A stretch of DNA of 64,000 bases. Source: Oscillospiraceae bacterium. Its GTDB lineage: Bacteria > Bacillota > Clostridia > Oscillospirales > Oscillospiraceae. Position numbers and translations under genes: made by a program. The stretch lies in the NCBI GenBank assembly GCA_902775355.1, contig CACYLY010000001.1:36119-100118 (forward strand), read 5' to 3'. The stretch's first letter is position 1; each line of letters opens with the position of its first letter. The notes under the pieces were generated by a model. The model did no database searches. It had not been told where the DNA came from and saw only the letters and a program-made list of their open reading frames with translations. This document shows positions 34,977 to 43,536 of this stretch, one piece after another.

Positions 34977-36104
34977 ATGGCAAAAGGATTGACGCGGATG
35001 GATCGAGCTTACCTGCGCTTTCGCGGCGCGGCGAAAAAAAGCAGGATCCTGAAGCTGCTGTTTGTTTTCGCCTGCAGGATCCTGCGAAAGGACCTGAATC
35101 AGAAAATCCGGAAGGAGCTGCCCAAGGCGGTAGAGACCTTTGTTCCGGACGATCGGAAAAAAGACGGAAAGTACATCAAAAAGCTGGAAAAAGATATCAT
35201 CGAAAACGGTTTCCTCTACAGCGTGAGCCCCAGCGAGTACTTCCTCCTGGGCTTTGAAACGCTGAACGACAGGGAAAAGCTCAGCTTTGTCGGCGATTAC
35301 GAAAAAGGCTGGCTTTGCCAGCGGCTGGGGAAGCTGAGGAGCGTGAAAATCTGGGGGGACAAATTCAAAATCTACCAGTTTTTCCGGCCCTACTATCGCC
35401 GCGAGGCCATTTCGATCAAAGCCCCGGGCGACGCCGAGGCCCTGTTTGACTTTATCAAAAAGCACAACGGTGCGATTTTGAAAGAGGTTGACTCTTCCAT
35501 GGGGAAAGGCGTGACCCTGGTTCGAAATGATCCGGAGGAAATGAAGCGCTGTTGGGACTCGATTTCCGATTCCCTTCAGAAAGGGACCGCCTATATCGCA
35601 GAGGAACTGATCCGGCAGAGCGCGGAGACGGCGGTTTTTCACCCCAAATCCGTGAATACGGTGCGCGTGATGACCTTCCGGACCCGGGACGAGGCGGCGA
35701 TTCTCGGCGCCGTTTTCCGGATCGGACGCGGGGACAGCGTTGTAGACAATGCCGGTTCCGGCGGCATGATCGCCGAGATCAATCCGGAGACGGGCCTTGT
35801 GATTGGGGACGCGATCACGGAAGCGGGAGAGAAGTTTGCGTCCCATCCGGATTCCGGGACCAGGATCGACGGCGCTGCCCTCCCTAAGTGGGAGGAGCTG
35901 CTGGAGCTCAGCAAAACGCTGGCGAGCATGCTTCCGGATCAGAAATATGTGGGCTGGGATCTGGCCCTGACGGATCAAGGCTGGGTCATGGTCGAGGCAA
36001 ACAGCCGGGCGCAGTTCATAAATCAGTATCCGAACAGGATCGGTATGCGAGAGCGGGTCAGAAAATACTTTTATCCCGAACTCGGATTGACGAAGGACTA
36101 TTGA
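34977..36104 (+). CDS. Sugar-transfer-associated ATP-grasp protein, paralogue 2
   Basis: A 375-residue ATPgrasp_ST protein. A basic N-terminus is followed by GAILKEVDSSMGKGVTLV (about 162-179), IAEELIRQ, PKSVNTVRVMTFRT, RIGRGDSVVDNAGSGG and the C-terminal GWDLALTDQGWVMVEANSR. The Glu and Asn of VEAN correspond to metal ligands in ATP-grasp enzymes. The start is ATG 34977 after GGAAGGAAGGA. It is closest in plan to paralogue 3 downstream, though the sequences have clearly diverged. A gap of 108 bases follows it before the next gene, with no evident promoter. Confidence 0.85.
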   Translation: MAKGLTRMDRAYLRFRGAAKKSRILKLLFVFACRILRKDLNQKIRKELPKAVETFVPDDRKKDGKYIKKLEKDIIENGFLYSVSPSEYFLLGFETLNDREKLSFVGDYEKGWLCQRLGKLRSVKIWGDKFKIYQFFRPYYRREAISIKAPGDAEALFDFIKKHNGAILKEVDSSMGKGVTLVRNDPEEMKRCWDSISDSLQKGTAYIAEELIRQSAETAVFHPKSVNTVRVMTFRTRDEAAILGAVFRIGRGDSVVDNAGSGGMIAEINPETGLVIGDAITEAGEKFASHPDSGTRIDGAALPKWEELLELSKTLASMLPDQKYVGWDLALTDQGWVMVEANSRAQFINQYPNRIGMRERVRKYFYPELGLTKDY

Positions 36105-36212
36105 CGGCAGCTCCGGGGAAAAAGAATCGTTCCGGCCGAAGGGATCCCGATCCCGGAACCGCGGGCGCCTTGCTCCCGGAATCGCCGCATGACAGAATAG
36201 AGGAGAGAGAAT

Positions 36213-37313
36213 ATGGGCAGCTTTGCCAGACGCGTCCTGCGCTGCTTTCAAGCGCTGAGAATGAAGCGGCAGATCGTAAAACAGGGAGAGACCTACCGGA
36301 GAAGAGACTCCTTTGTGCTAAAGAGCGAGATCAAAGACGTTCCACAGGAGGTCTCGGCTTCGGCGGTGGAATCTGTTTGGCACAAATACGATAAAATCAG
36401 TCCCAAATGGGCGCAGTACTATTGGTCGCTCAACGGCATCGCAAGCCCTTACTATATTCCGTCGGACTTCTGGTTCAGCCGGTTCTGCCGCACGATGAAT
36501 TCGAGAGATCGCTTCGGCTGGCCCCTGTTCCAGGATAAAAACTATCTTGATCTGATCTTTGCCGGCGTTCGCCAGCCGGAGATCATCGTTCGCAATGTCT
36601 CAGGCCAGTATCTTAACGCCGATTTTCTTCCCATTACGGCGGAGGAAGCTGCGGCGCTCTGCGAAATAGAAGGGGAATTCATCGTAAAGCCCAGCATTGA
36701 TTCCAAGGGCGGCAAAGGGATCGAGTTCTTTGACTGCGCTGCGGAGGAGAATGGTGAGAAAACAGCCCTTTCCGTCCTGCAGGGACGTTCGGGAGATTTC
36801 GTGGTGCAGAGGATCCTGCGTCAGCACCACAAAATGGCGGAGCTGAATCCGGAGTCCATCAATACGGTCAGGGTCATGACCCTGCTCTGGAAGGGAAAGA
36901 CCTGCGTTCTCAGCGCTCTGGTGCGCATTGGCGTGAAGGGCTGCCGGATCGACAACCCCCACACCTCCAACGGCTTCTCCTGCGTTCTGGACGCGGAGGG
37001 GAAGATGACGGAAAAAGCCTTTGACAGGGACTGGCGTCCTTACACGACGCTGCCCAACGGGATGGCGGTGAAGGGCTTCGAGGTGCCTTATTATGACCGC
37101 ATTGTGGATACCGTGCTGAATCTGCATTACCGGGTCCCGCATTTTCGCATCATCGGCTGGGATATGACGGTTTCGGAGGATGGAGAGCCGACCATGATCG
37201 AGGCCAACCTGGATTACCCGGAGATTTATTTCCACCAGCTGGGCGGCGGCCCGCTGATTCGGGATCCGAAGCTCTTTGATGAGATCATGAGCTTTGTCAC
37301 CGGAAAACGCTGA
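36213..37313 (+). CDS. Sugar-transfer-associated ATP-grasp protein, paralogue 3
   Basis: A 366-residue ATPgrasp_ST protein. Visible are FIVKPSIDSKGGKGIEFF (about 155-172), VVQRILRQHHKMAELNPES (about 198-216), INTVRVMTLLW, and GWDMTVSEDGEPTMIEANLD near residue 330. The central GKGIEFF loop is the likely ATP-contacting glycine loop. AGAGGAGAGAG precedes the ATG. Codons here are less GC-biased than in genes such as ftsZ or the helicase. Its ligand is unknown; being in a series suggests each paralogue handles a different acceptor or residue. Confidence 0.85.
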   Translation: MGSFARRVLRCFQALRMKRQIVKQGETYRRRDSFVLKSEIKDVPQEVSASAVESVWHKYDKISPKWAQYYWSLNGIASPYYIPSDFWFSRFCRTMNSRDRFGWPLFQDKNYLDLIFAGVRQPEIIVRNVSGQYLNADFLPITAEEAAALCEIEGEFIVKPSIDSKGGKGIEFFDCAAEENGEKTALSVLQGRSGDFVVQRILRQHHKMAELNPESINTVRVMTLLWKGKTCVLSALVRIGVKGCRIDNPHTSNGFSCVLDAEGKMTEKAFDRDWRPYTTLPNGMAVKGFEVPYYDRIVDTVLNLHYRVPHFRIIGWDMTVSEDGEPTMIEANLDYPEIYFHQLGGGPLIRDPKLFDEIMSFVTGKR

Positions 37314-37416
37314 GACAGAAAGCTTGCTTTTCCAAAGCTTCACACAAGGTTCCCGCTCAGCGCTTGTCCGAATGCGTTTTTCCGCAGATTATATACAGGA
37401 AGGGGTATCGGCAGTC

Positions 37417-38562
37417 GTGATTGGAGCTTGGATAGCCAAATTTGAGAAAGCTTACCGAATTATCAGACGAGACCGCAAATATTTCAGTGCAAAGGCGGAT
37501 GCGACGAGGGACTATATCCGCAGATTCAGCCCGCCCGCTTTGAGCGGCGAGGAGATCAGGGACATCGACACGTTCTGGAAACGCTTCGGGATCCGCCTGG
37601 ATCATTATCGCTGGCATCAGATGTATTATCACATCACCGGGATCAGAGACCCGCGTTTCATCCCACAGAACCTGGCCCAGGCGGTCCTGTATCCATACTA
37701 CAACGATCTCTCCGAAACGAAGGTTTGGGCAGATAAGAATTATTTCGAACGCTTTGTGCCGGTGATGCGCTTTCCGAGGATGCTGGGTCAGCGGATCCAT
37801 GGCCGCTATTATGACGCGGATCACAGGATCTATACGGAAGAGGAAGCCGAAACCTTTTGCAGGACGGTTTTCAGCCATATGACAGGCGAAGGGCCGTATT
37901 CGATCGTGATCAAGGAGACCAGCGACACGAAGCAGGGCATAGGCGTGAAAAAGTACGGTTTTGCCTCGGAGCCTGAGCTGCTTGAGATCATCCGGAACCA
38001 TGCCGACCGGGACAACTATATGATCCAGAGCGCCATCGAACAGCATCCGTTTTTCGCCCAGTTCAATGCAAGCTCCGTCAACATCGTCAGGATCACGACC
38101 TGGAGGAACGGAAAAGACATTCTGGTATTTGCACCCTGCATCCGCTTCGGCGTGGAGGGCTCCTGCACAGACGTTGCACATATCGATGGGGTGGAGATCG
38201 TTCAGTGCGCCGGCGTCGGATCCGACGGACGGGTGAAGGACGAGTACGTTACCCTCAGAGGGGAGAAAAAGCCTCTTCAGATCGAAAACAAGCAGATCCC
38301 CCGGTGGGGCGAGATGCTGGAATGCGTAAAGAAGGGACATCAGTACCTGGAGCACTTCGATATTGTCGCCTGGGATATGACAGTCGACAAGCAGGGGCAG
38401 GTCATTTGCATCGAATACAACATCCGCAGTCCCGGAACCATTGTGTATCAGATGGCGGACGGTCCCTTCGCCGGGGAAAAAACAGAAGACTTTCTGAAGT
38501 TTTTGGCAGACCGGAAGTATCAGAAAAAGTATCTGCCTCGAAAGCTGCGGCTCAGGCGCTGA
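37417..38562 (+). CDS. Sugar-transfer-associated ATP-grasp protein, paralogue 4
   Basis: A 381-residue protein if GTG 37417 is the start, which follows AGGAAGGGG. Longer starts back to 37294 would overlap the previous gene and lack a site; ATG 37372 is an alternative. Family segments: YHITGIRDPRFIPQNLA, IKETSDTKQGIGVKKY (about 167-182), MIQSAIEQHPFFAQFNASS, VNIVRITTWRN, and AWDMTVDKQGQVICIEYN near the end. It is most similar to the next gene, sharing the (I/K)xQHPFFAQFN and DPRFIPQ blocks. The pair looks like a recent duplication relative to the other paralogues. Confidence 0.82.
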   Translation: MIGAWIAKFEKAYRIIRRDRKYFSAKADATRDYIRRFSPPALSGEEIRDIDTFWKRFGIRLDHYRWHQMYYHITGIRDPRFIPQNLAQAVLYPYYNDLSETKVWADKNYFERFVPVMRFPRMLGQRIHGRYYDADHRIYTEEEAETFCRTVFSHMTGEGPYSIVIKETSDTKQGIGVKKYGFASEPELLEIIRNHADRDNYMIQSAIEQHPFFAQFNASSVNIVRITTWRNGKDILVFAPCIRFGVEGSCTDVAHIDGVEIVQCAGVGSDGRVKDEYVTLRGEKKPLQIENKQIPRWGEMLECVKKGHQYLEHFDIVAWDMTVDKQGQVICIEYNIRSPGTIVYQMADGPFAGEKTEDFLKFLADRKYQKKYLPRKLRLRR

Positions 38563-38666
38563 GCCGGAGAAAGACAGAGTTCTTGCCGCAGGGCAGGATC
38601 AGGCCGGAGAAAGACTCCCGGCTCAAGAAAAAGCCCCGTTATGCAGAAAAACAGAGGGTGGAAGAA

Positions 38667-39824
38667 ATGAAAAAGAAGCTGAGAAGAGCCATTTACAATA
38701 CTGTTCTGGACATCAGCAGAAAAAGCGAAAAAACACAGAAGGCGATGTGGATCGGCAATGTTTCGGACAGCTATAACCGAACGGCATCCAAGCGGCTGAA
38801 GCACCTGCCACAGCCGGAACTGACGGAAGAACAAAAGAAAGCGATTTCCGATTACTGGGCCAGTTACGGCATCCGGATCAGAGACTACAGTCAGTTTCAA
38901 TGGTATTATGGAAAAACCGGAATAGAAGATCCGCGCTTCATTCCGCAGGACGTCTGGAAGAACGTCGTTTTGCCCTACTATAACAGGAAAGAATACGAAG
39001 CGGCGTTTCAGAACAAAAACCTGTTTGAGACCTTTTTGCCGGACTGCAGTTTCCCCGAAACGGTGATCAAAAAGCAGGACGGCCTTTTCTACGACGATCA
39101 CGGGAAGAACATCACGGAACAGGAAGCCGCGGAGAAAATCGCCGCCTTCTCCGAAGTGATTTTCAAGAACGCGACCGAGACGGGGCAGGGGAAGAACGTA
39201 AAAAAGTATCCCGTTTCCTCTGTGGAGGAGGCCGGGAAAACCTTGTCTCTTTGGCAGGACAAGCCCGATTTTCTGGTACAGAAGGTGATCAAGCAGCACC
39301 CGTTCTTCGCCCAGTTCAACGAGAGCTCCGTGAATATCATCCGTTTCAATTCGTTCTTCTGTCGTGACAAGGTGTATATTCACACGCCGGTGCTGCGTTT
39401 CGGCCTGCCCGGCTATGTGACGGACTGCGCGCATATCAACGGAGAAGAGATCGTGCGAATGGTAGGGATCACGGATGGCGGAGAGATCAGAAACAAGGCG
39501 ATCCATCTGAACGGCGATGAAGAACCCATTCTGGAATCCGTAAGCGACCCGATCAGGAAGGTCCCCGCTTTTGACAAAATACTCAGACTGATCGATGAGA
39601 ATGCGAGAAAGCTCCCGTATTTCAGAATTCTGGGATGGGATATCACGGTCGATCAGGACGAAGACCCGATCGTGGTGGAATTCAATATCCATATGCCGAG
39701 CACCTATGCTTCTCAAATCACGAACGGCCCGATGTGGGGGGATGATACCTCCGCGGTGCTCGCTTTTCTGAAGAACGAAGAAAACCGCAAAAACCAGATC
39801 CCGTCATTTTACAGACTGAAATAA
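38667..39824 (+). CDS. Sugar-transfer-associated ATP-grasp protein, paralogue 5
   Basis: A 385-residue protein of the same family. Motifs are YGKTGIEDPRFIPQDVW, NATETGQGKNVKKYPV (glycine loop), LVQKVIKQHPFFAQFNESS, VNIIRFNSFFCRD, TDCAHINGEEIVRM and GWDITVDQDEDPIVVEFNIH. The start is ATG 38667 with GAGGGTGG ahead. The frame is open well upstream, but that part overlaps paralogue 4 and has no ribosome site. It is the closest relative of paralogue 4 in the window. The C-terminus, ending PSFYRLK, is basic. Confidence 0.84.
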   Translation: MKKKLRRAIYNTVLDISRKSEKTQKAMWIGNVSDSYNRTASKRLKHLPQPELTEEQKKAISDYWASYGIRIRDYSQFQWYYGKTGIEDPRFIPQDVWKNVVLPYYNRKEYEAAFQNKNLFETFLPDCSFPETVIKKQDGLFYDDHGKNITEQEAAEKIAAFSEVIFKNATETGQGKNVKKYPVSSVEEAGKTLSLWQDKPDFLVQKVIKQHPFFAQFNESSVNIIRFNSFFCRDKVYIHTPVLRFGLPGYVTDCAHINGEEIVRMVGITDGGEIRNKAIHLNGDEEPILESVSDPIRKVPAFDKILRLIDENARKLPYFRILGWDITVDQDEDPIVVEFNIHMPSTYASQITNGPMWGDDTSAVLAFLKNEENRKNQIPSFYRLK

Positions 39825-39957
39825 CACCGCACGGCGATGAGGCCGGCGCAGTTCTCGTTCCGGGAACTGAAAGAGCCGAAAGGGAGCCTTCGTGCGCCTG
39901 AAGGCAAGCCGGGCGATTCTGCCGGGAATACAATACTTACACAGGAGATGGAATGGG

Positions 39958-41139
39958 ATGCTGAAGGACTATCTGAAGATCACGGACGACCCGCAGGAAA
40001 TCAGGAAAATCGCACAGCGCTGCATTGAGGAGATCACGATCAACAACAAGGGTGTGAAAAAGACCTTTTATACTCCTCTGATGCTGAGCAAAATGGATGA
40101 AGAAATCCGGCACTACAGGCCGGACGCCTCTCCGGAGGAGAGAGAGGAGCTGCGGTACAGGTTCATATACGATCACTGGGTATATGGCTGTACCGTCGAC
40201 GAGGAATTCTATCTCCATCTTCTTGAGAAGACGGACGCGGAAAAAAGAGAATACATGGTAAGGCGGATACGCGGGATCTATGTTCATCATCTGAACTGGG
40301 ACGCCGGTCCCGACCGGATGGTGATGCTGGAGGACAAATACCGTCTGTATCAGCGACTGAAACCTTACTATATGCGGGACATCATCGAGGTCCGCAGTAT
40401 GGACGACTATGAGCAGTTTGCCGCCTTTGCTGCCAAGCACAAGGTTTTTGTGGTGAAGCCGGCTGACTTCTCCTTCGGGATCGGCGTGCATAAACTGTCC
40501 CTTGACGATTTCGGAGGCGACGGACGGGCCGCCCTGGAGAGCATTCTCGGCGAGGGGCAGGCAATCCATGAAAAGCATCCTTCCAAGGTGAACAGAATGG
40601 TTTTGGAGGAGCTGATCGAGCAGGATGAATCTCTGGCGATCCTGCACAGAAACTCCGTCAACGGCATCCGCGCCACAGCCGTCCGGGACAAGGACGGAAG
40701 GATCTGTATTTATCACCCCTGGATCAAAGTGGGCATCGGAGGAACTTTTGTCGCCTCTGCCGCACTGGACGGCTTCGATGCGGAAATCGATCCCAAGACC
40801 GGCATCGTGATCAGCGACGGATATCAGGAAAACGGGAATTCCTATGAGTTCCATCCGGATTCCGGCATTCGGATCAAGGGCTTTCGGATCCCCAAATGGG
40901 ACGAACTCGTGCTCCTGGTCAAGAAGCTGATGGACGAGCTGCACGAGTACAGATACATCGGCTGGGATCTTGTGCTGACGCCCAAGGGCTGGTGCGTGAT
41001 GGAGGGCAATTACTCCGGAGAGTTCACCTTCCAGCTCATCAACGGCCGGGGATACAAAAAAGAATTTGAAGAGCTCATCGGCTGGAAATTCGACAAGGAC
41101 TTCTGGTGGCAGGGCTCCGAGAGATACACGCACCTGTAA
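39958..41139 (+). CDS. Sugar-transfer-associated ATP-grasp protein, paralogue 6
   Basis: A 393-residue protein. A helical N-terminal part is followed by VFVVKPADFSFGIGVHKL (about 161-178), MVLEELIEQDESLAI, RNSVNGIRATAVRD, YHPWIKVGIGGTFV and GWDLVLTPKGWCVMEGNYSG. It ends KDFWWQGSERYTHL. It shares with paralogue 1 the YDHWVYGCTVDEEFY-type helix (YFYWAYGCDVDEYFY there) and the FWW ending, so these two form the outer pair of the array. The start follows AGGAGATGG. It is the last ATP-grasp gene and is followed after 26 bases by the small membrane peptide gene. Confidence 0.84.
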   Translation: MLKDYLKITDDPQEIRKIAQRCIEEITINNKGVKKTFYTPLMLSKMDEEIRHYRPDASPEEREELRYRFIYDHWVYGCTVDEEFYLHLLEKTDAEKREYMVRRIRGIYVHHLNWDAGPDRMVMLEDKYRLYQRLKPYYMRDIIEVRSMDDYEQFAAFAAKHKVFVVKPADFSFGIGVHKLSLDDFGGDGRAALESILGEGQAIHEKHPSKVNRMVLEELIEQDESLAILHRNSVNGIRATAVRDKDGRICIYHPWIKVGIGGTFVASAALDGFDAEIDPKTGIVISDGYQENGNSYEFHPDSGIRIKGFRIPKWDELVLLVKKLMDELHEYRYIGWDLVLTPKGWCVMEGNYSGEFTFQLINGRGYKKEFEELIGWKFDKDFWWQGSERYTHL

Positions 41140-41165
41140 AGCAAAAGAAGGGAAGAAAGGAAAAA

Positions 41166-41258
41166 ATGGAACTGGTACTGTCTGTCTCATTTGGCGTATG
41201 GTTTGTCGTTTCCGCCCTCCTGTACGGATATATGGTGAGAAAGGGGAGAGAGGAATGA
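41166..41258 (+). CDS. 30-residue membrane peptide, symporter small accessory protein
   Basis: A very short gene: ATG, 30 codons and a TGA that overlaps the ATG of the symporter (ATGA at 41255-41258). The ribosome site is AAGGGAAGAAAGG. The peptide has one hydrophobic helix (VLSVSFGVWFVVSALLYGY, about residues 3-21) and a basic tail ending KGREE. Peptides of this kind are known directly upstream of SSS-family transporters and are named symporter small accessory proteins; their exact role is not established, though stabilising or regulating the transporter is likely. Position, coupling and composition all support it. Confidence 0.8.
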   Translation: MELVLSVSFGVWFVVSALLYGYMVRKGREE

Positions 41259-42880
41259 CAGCATATCTGATCGGCGTGATTGTCGCGCTTATTGTATTTA
41301 TCGTGGTCGGCGTTGTCGCCGGACGGAAGATCAAAAATACAAACGACTATTATGTCGCGGGACGGAAGGCCCCCATTATCCTGATCGTTGGCTCCCTGAT
41401 CGCCTCTTTCCTGAGCACCGGCGCCTTCCTGGGAGATACCGGCGAGGTATACAGCGGCTTCTTCATGGGGATCGTGATCGTCGGCATCCTGCAGGCATCC
41501 GGCTATGTGTACGGAGCGAATCTGTTCGGCAAGTACATCCGCAGAGCCGAGGTGAACACGGTCCCGGAGTATTTCGGAAAGCGCTTTTCTTCCAAGCGTC
41601 TCCGGATGCTCTCTTCCGTGACGCTGATGTTTGCGGTCACGGCCTACATGCTCTCCGCCATGCAGGGCATCTCCACGCTGATGACCTCCATCACGGGCCT
41701 GGACTATAAATGGTGCGTGATCATCGCCTGGCTGTCCTTTACCATCTTTACCGTGTATTCCGGATCAAAAGGCGTTCTGATCACGGATACGATCATGTTC
41801 ATGATCTTCCTGGCCGCGTCCCTGATCGGTATCCCCTATGTGGTCCACGCGGCCGGCGGCTGGAACGAGGCGGTCACTTCTCTGGCCAAGTCCACGACCC
41901 GTCCCGGGATCATCGCCTGGACGAACAACCTGGACTATCTGTATCCGACAGGCTGGCAGAACCTGATCTGGGCCGTCGTATACGGCATCGTCTGGGCGAT
42001 GGTGGTCATCGTGAGCCCCTGGCAGACAAGCCGCTATCTGATGGCAAAGGATGAACATACGGTTCAGCGCTCTTCCATCTGGGCTTCCATGGGCGTGGTT
42101 ACGGTCACCCTGGCCTTGTATTTCTCTACGGCCTTTGTCTACAAAATCAATCCGAACATCGAGCAGGCCAGCACCAGCGTGATCTGGGCGGCCATGAACG
42201 TCATGCCGCTGATCGTCGGCGTACTGATGCTGACGGGAATTTTGTCCGCAGGCGTATCCTCGGCGTCTACCTTCCTTTCCCTGATCGGGTCTTCGCTGAC
42301 AAACGATATTCTGGCCAGCAGGCAGACGGACGATATCAAGCAGAACCTGAGGATCTCCAGGATCGGCATGGCAGCCGTAAGCATTGTCGTGCTATTCCTT
42401 GCGTTCTTCAATCCGCCCCAGATCTTTTGGATCATGTATTTCGGCGGAACAGTGATCGCTTCGGCCTGGGGCGTGGTGGCTCTGTCCAGCGTCTGGTCGA
42501 GGAAAATGAGCGAGAACGCCGCTTTTCTCGGGATGCTCTTCGGCTTTTTGGGCTGCGTCATCCCCAAGACCTATTCCGCCCTCAGCGGCGTAACGCTTCC
42601 TCTCTACTTGGATCCCTTCTTTATCGGCATCGTGATGAGTGTGATCGGCATGCTGATCGGCAACAAGACCAGGAGTGCCAGCGACGCGGACATGGCGGAA
42701 TATGACAAGCTGCATGTCCGTCCTGCCTCCGAAAAGGATCCGGAGAAAGACAGGAAGACCCATAATCTTGTATACATTTACCTGGCCTTCGGCATCCTGC
42801 TCGGTCTGTTCTTTGTGTTCTGCTACGCGCTGCCCTATATGAGAGCTGGAACGCTTATATCGACGATCTGCCGAACCTGA
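41255..42880 (+). CDS. SSS-family sodium:solute symporter, altered C-terminus
   Basis: A 541-residue sodium symporter with about 13 membrane helices. Family features are the N-terminal FIVVGVVAGRKIKNTNDYYV with the conserved DYYVAGR block (about residues 31-37), SLIASFLSTGAFLG, YSGSKGVLITD and GILSAGVSSASTFLS, where the Ser residues line the sodium site. It probably imports a carboxylate, amino acid or sugar. The last about 14 residues, after FCYALPYM, are encoded by sequence that belongs in another frame to an APC permease, so the gene has been cut near its natural end and reads into foreign sequence. Whether it still functions is uncertain; only the last helix end is affected. Translationally coupled to the small peptide upstream. 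Confidence 0.86.
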   Translation: MTAYLIGVIVALIVFIVVGVVAGRKIKNTNDYYVAGRKAPIILIVGSLIASFLSTGAFLGDTGEVYSGFFMGIVIVGILQASGYVYGANLFGKYIRRAEVNTVPEYFGKRFSSKRLRMLSSVTLMFAVTAYMLSAMQGISTLMTSITGLDYKWCVIIAWLSFTIFTVYSGSKGVLITDTIMFMIFLAASLIGIPYVVHAAGGWNEAVTSLAKSTTRPGIIAWTNNLDYLYPTGWQNLIWAVVYGIVWAMVVIVSPWQTSRYLMAKDEHTVQRSSIWASMGVVTVTLALYFSTAFVYKINPNIEQASTSVIWAAMNVMPLIVGVLMLTGILSAGVSSASTFLSLIGSSLTNDILASRQTDDIKQNLRISRIGMAAVSIVVLFLAFFNPPQIFWIMYFGGTVIASAWGVVALSSVWSRKMSENAAFLGMLFGFLGCVIPKTYSALSGVTLPLYLDPFFIGIVMSVIGMLIGNKTRSASDADMAEYDKLHVRPASEKDPEKDRKTHNLVYIYLAFGILLGLFFVFCYALPYMRAGTLISTICRT

Positions 42881-43434
42881 CGGGGCTGCTCTCCCTGCCC
42901 ACCTTCCACGCGGGCTACCAGCTGCTGGGGACGGCGGGGGTGGTTTTCCTGGGTGTCGCGGTGCTCGGCGCGATCCTCTCCGGCATTGTGGGCTTTTACA
43001 TGGCCACCAGCCGCCTGCTCTACTCCATGGCGAAGGAGAAGGTGCTGCCCGCCTGGTTCGGCGAGCTCCACGGCAAGTACAAGACCCCGGCCCACGCGAT
43101 CCTCTTCATCCTGGCCATTGCGCTCTTTGCCCCCTTCTTCGGCCGGACGGCCCTGGGCTGGATCGTGGACATGTCCTCCATCGGCGCGGCCATCGGCTAC
43201 GGCTATTCCTCTCTGGCGGCCTTCCGCTTTGCCAGAAGGGAGGGCAGCAAGGGCATCATGTTCACCGGCATTCTGGGCACGCTCATGTCCCTGGCCTTCG
43301 TGGTCCTGCTGCTGGTGCCGATCCCCCTGTTCAACTGCTCCCTGGGGAAGGAGTCCTACCTCTGCCTGCTCGCCTGGATCGTCATCGGGATCCTGTTTTA
43401 TTTCAGCGCCAACAAGAGAAAGGCGGGGAACTGA
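42838..43434 (+). pseudogene. 5'-truncated APC-family amino acid permease
   Basis: From about 42838 a different reading frame continues as the C-terminal part of an amino acid-polyamine-organocation permease: ESWNAYIDDLPNLTGLL, then VAVLGAILSGIVGFYMATSR, MAKEKVLPAWFGELH, KTPAHAILFILAIALF and GWIVDMSSIGAAIGYGYSS. About six helices remain. The N-terminal half is missing and no start or ribosome site precedes it in frame, so it is a remnant. It begins exactly where the upstream symporter loses its own ending, which fits one deletion or recombination event. An internal start at 42940 cannot give a complete transporter. Confidence 0.85.
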
Positions 43435-43536
43435 GCCCTGCCCGGGCTGCCGGCCTCATGCCGGCGGCGTTCATGCATTTCCCGCGGAGACAGCTGCGCC
43501 CCTGCGCCGTTCCCGCGGTGAGAAAGGAAAGCATCC

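Noticed and set aside
37294-37416. A longer N-terminus for ATP-grasp paralogue 4 overlapping paralogue 3
   Set aside because: It has no ribosome site and its composition does not match the N-termini of the paralogues; GTG 37417 follows AGGAAGGGG.
42940-43434. A complete small membrane protein beginning at 42940
   Set aside because: Its sequence is the C-terminal half of an APC permease and the same frame continues upstream to the breakpoint at about 42838 with permease-like residues, so it is a fragment.
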